Shown in pieces: positions 5,778-7,348 of a DNA stretch of 7,348 nucleotides (the first letter of the stretch is position 1; every line of letters begins with the position of its first letter). A program made the position numbers and the translations under genes. The notes under the pieces are model-generated. The model was given only the letters and a program-made list of their open reading frames with translations. It had not been told where the DNA came from and ran no database searches. Origin of the DNA: Deltaproteobacteria bacterium (GTDB taxonomy: Bacteria; Desulfobacterota; UBA8473); the NCBI GenBank assembly GCA_030623035.1, contig JAUXFK010000154.1:1-7348 (forward strand). The letters are read 5' to 3'.

Positions 5778-6998
5778 TTAAAGTATGAGAAGTATATTTA
5801 ACATGATCTGATTCTCTTTGTAATCCTCAATAGATATATTGGATTCATTATTTGTATGGTCGTATTTCAGGTTTCCTATGAGCCAGTCTTTGATAAGCTT
5901 ATAAGTTAATCCTGCGGTGACGCCGTATCTGTCATCCTTCCTCTTTTCGCCAATAGTGCCTTCCTCGGAAAAATCGTTCTGTGTGTAGGATACGCCAAAA
6001 GAGGAGGATGCCTTATAAGTAAAACGATGTTCTAATGATATATCTGCACTGGTAGAAATATAGTTTGTACCATAAGAGCCCTCTGCTGCTGTAATCGATG
6101 TCTCTAATATTTCCCGTGCCCCTGAAAAGAAAAGAGTGGTATCTTCAGCCCAATCATATGAAAGATCGGCAAAGTAGCCAAAGTCCGTCTCATCCTCTCC
6201 AGCCTCTTCATAGTCTCGGCCTATGAACCCACCTTTAATGGTTCCTGCAAGTTTGGCAGTGGCCTTCCAGGCCAGTCCGACATATACTGTATGACTCTCA
6301 CTGTCTGTAGATGCAAAGTCATAATCCTCATTATCGATATCTGTGTAGACGTATTCAAACAGTATGGAGGTCTTGGCCCATGCCTGGTAAAAGATAGTTG
6401 CCCCGATATCATCTCTATCGAAATTGTCCAGCTTATCTCTGTATTCGGGGTAGCTTCTATCAAATCGTTTTGTTATGTGTTTGTAGTCTGTGTCTATCCT
6501 GTAACGGTCAGCAAACCTGTAAGAGACTTTTGCAAAAGAGGTGTTGTGATAAAAATCTTTTCTTTCATCCGTCTCAAACTCAGGAGGTGTTGAGGATGAG
6601 ACCCAGTCGTTACCGAATTTCAAGTTCCATTTGTCTTGGAATTGAAGGTCAATAAGCCCTTTCAACAGATGATCCTCAGTATCATGCTCATTATATTCAC
6701 TATAGGTTATAATGTCTGCCATATAATCAAATTTGATTACATGTCTTTTTACTGGCAGGGTGACTCCTAGCGAAGGGGTTAGAGTGGTAATAAGGTCATT
6801 CTCTTCTTCATCACTTGTTTTAAAGAGGTTATCCGTATAGGTTTCTTTGAGATTGAGAAGCGGACTTATCTCAAACCGTCCAACATAGAGCTTCTCCCTT
6901 GCCATAGAAGATGCCGGCAAAGATAAGACTGTTATAAGCACAACAAAGGAAGAAAAAGAGATGGCCTGTTTGAACACTTTTTGTAAATACCACTGCAT
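5778..6998 (-). CDS. Outer-membrane beta-barrel protein of a polysaccharide export locus
   Basis: A 406-aa protein with a Sec signal peptide (basic start, hydrophobic core at about 13-28, likely cleavage after SMA at residue 33). The mature part is made of amphipathic beta-strands separated by acidic turns, with many aromatic residues, as in outer-membrane porins. The start of the mature region (ISPLLNLKETYTDNLF) resembles the BBP2-type 'putative beta-barrel porin' family common beside Wza genes in exopolysaccharide loci; this is recognised by pattern, not by search. Size allows a barrel of about 16-18 strands. The last residue is Leu rather than the usual Phe, Tyr or Trp of the assembly signal. 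The start is well supported by AAGGAG (7011-7006) 7 nt upstream of ATG 6998. It lies between the partial gene upstream and the OPX gene downstream, and probably supplies the outer-membrane pore for the exported polymer. Confidence 0.85.
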   Translation of the reverse strand: MQWYLQKVFKQAISFSSFVVLITVLSLPASSMAREKLYVGRFEISPLLNLKETYTDNLFKTSDEEENDLITTLTPSLGVTLPVKRHVIKFDYMADIITYSEYNEHDTEDHLLKGLIDLQFQDKWNLKFGNDWVSSSTPPEFETDERKDFYHNTSFAKVSYRFADRYRIDTDYKHITKRFDRSYPEYRDKLDNFDRDDIGATIFYQAWAKTSILFEYVYTDIDNEDYDFASTDSESHTVYVGLAWKATAKLAGTIKGGFIGRDYEEAGEDETDFGYFADLSYDWAEDTTLFFSGAREILETSITAAEGSYGTNYISTSADISLEHRFTYKASSSFGVSYTQNDFSEEGTIGEKRKDDRYGVTAGLTYKLIKDWLIGNLKYDHTNNESNISIEDYKENQIMLNILLIL

Positions 6999-7073
6999 AA
7001 TTAATCTCCTTCTTATCTATTAAGTACGGGATAAACACGTCTCTAATACCATTATGTGTCAATATGTTCTAGG

Positions 7074-7348
7074 CTAAGGAGTCCATGGGCTTGCCGGTGC
7101 TGGAGGGGGTTCCGTCGCTATAGGCTCAGGCGGCCTTTCCTCTGGTGTTGGTTCTGCTTCTGCTTCTCTTGTTGCTTCTGCTTCTATTGTTGGTTCTGGT
7201 GCTGGTATTGGCTCTACAATCCGCCTTTCAATTATAGGTTCGAGATGGGTAATTGCCCCGGCGAAATATGGGGTGGAAACAGTCGGTGGGACACCTGGTA
7301 TGATGGTTGTATGCTGTCCGAAAGTTAACTTCTTTTTATAAGTAACCC
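7074..7348 (-). CDS. Partial CDS: proline/glutamate-rich C-terminal tail (start beyond window)
   Basis: An open frame enters from the right edge on the minus strand and ends at TAG (7076-7074). The visible 90 residues contain no in-frame ATG, GTG or TTG, so this is only the C-terminal part of a larger gene. The first part (KKLTFGQHTTIIPGVPPTV) is followed by a low-complexity tail rich in Pro, Glu and Ala (EPIPAPEPTIEAEA..., ending PAPASPWTP). The purine-rich GAA/GCA/CCA codons make the opposite strand look like a Cys/Trp/Phe-rich frame, which is a shadow. The GQHTTIIPGVPP pattern recalls the region after FecR domains in surface proteins next to such barrels, but this is a weak guess. It ends 75 nt before the barrel gene with no terminator seen, so it likely belongs to the same operon. 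Confidence 0.6.
   Translation of the reverse strand, partial: VTYKKKLTFGQHTTIIPGVPPTVSTPYFAGAITHLEPIIERRIVEPIPAPEPTIEAEATREAEAEPTPEERPPEPIATEPPPAPASPWTP

Noticed and set aside
7057..7062. A perfect TTGACA on the minus strand upstream of the barrel gene
   Set aside because: No -10-like hexamer lies at 16-18 nt, and the upstream partial gene appears to read into the barrel gene.
7056..7328. A + strand frame very rich in Cys, Trp and Phe
   Set aside because: It is the reverse complement of the GAA/GCA/CCA-rich tail on the minus strand, whose composition forces TTC/TGC/TGG codons on the other strand.

Overview
The window reads as chromosomal DNA of a Gram-negative bacterium of low-to-moderate GC content. 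It encodes an outer-membrane beta-barrel, a lipoprotein of the Wza (OPX) export family and an inner-membrane chain-length (Wzz/GumC-type) protein, so the host must have two membranes. The gene style and the short palindromic GTCATTCCCRC repeats suggest Desulfobacterota, Nitrospirota or a similar environmental lineage. That placement is an impression from gene content, not something the sequence proves.

Layout, left to right. Bases 1-360 hold no convincing gene; a plausible promoter sits at 268-296. A complete NAD(P)-dependent aldehyde dehydrogenase follows on the + strand (361-1785). It faces two small minus-strand genes across a convergent gap holding a 16-bp inverted repeat (1798-1875) and a weak A/T hairpin (1889-1904). 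The small genes are an 84-aa cysteine-rich putative zinc-ribbon protein (2592-2338), then a 119-aa coiled-coil protein (2264-1905). The gap 2593-3016 contains a 186-bp palindromic, TA-bounded MITE-like element (2732-2917).

Bases 3017-7348 form a leftward polysaccharide-export operon. In transcription order it has the proline/glutamate-rich tail of a protein cut by the window edge (7348-7074), a beta-barrel outer-membrane protein (6998-5778), a Wza-type lipoprotein (5737-4724), a second TA-bounded MITE-like element (4716-4571), and a Wzz-type polysaccharide co-polymerase (4528-3017). The OPX protein ends right after its second SLBB-like domain and lacks the C-terminal helix with which E. coli Wza crosses the outer membrane. 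The neighbouring barrel is therefore a natural candidate for the outer-membrane pore. The inferred route is inner-membrane co-polymerase, then periplasmic/lipoprotein OPX channel, then beta-barrel porin.

The most notable points are the OPX/barrel pairing, the MITE sitting inside the operon (which also lends a misleading upstream start to the Wzz reading frame), the shared TAGTGTC ends of the two MITE-like elements, and matching base changes on both sides of a hairpin in the first element. No CRISPR array, rRNA, tRNA, full transposase or obvious defence system was found. I did not find a clearly new multi-gene system.
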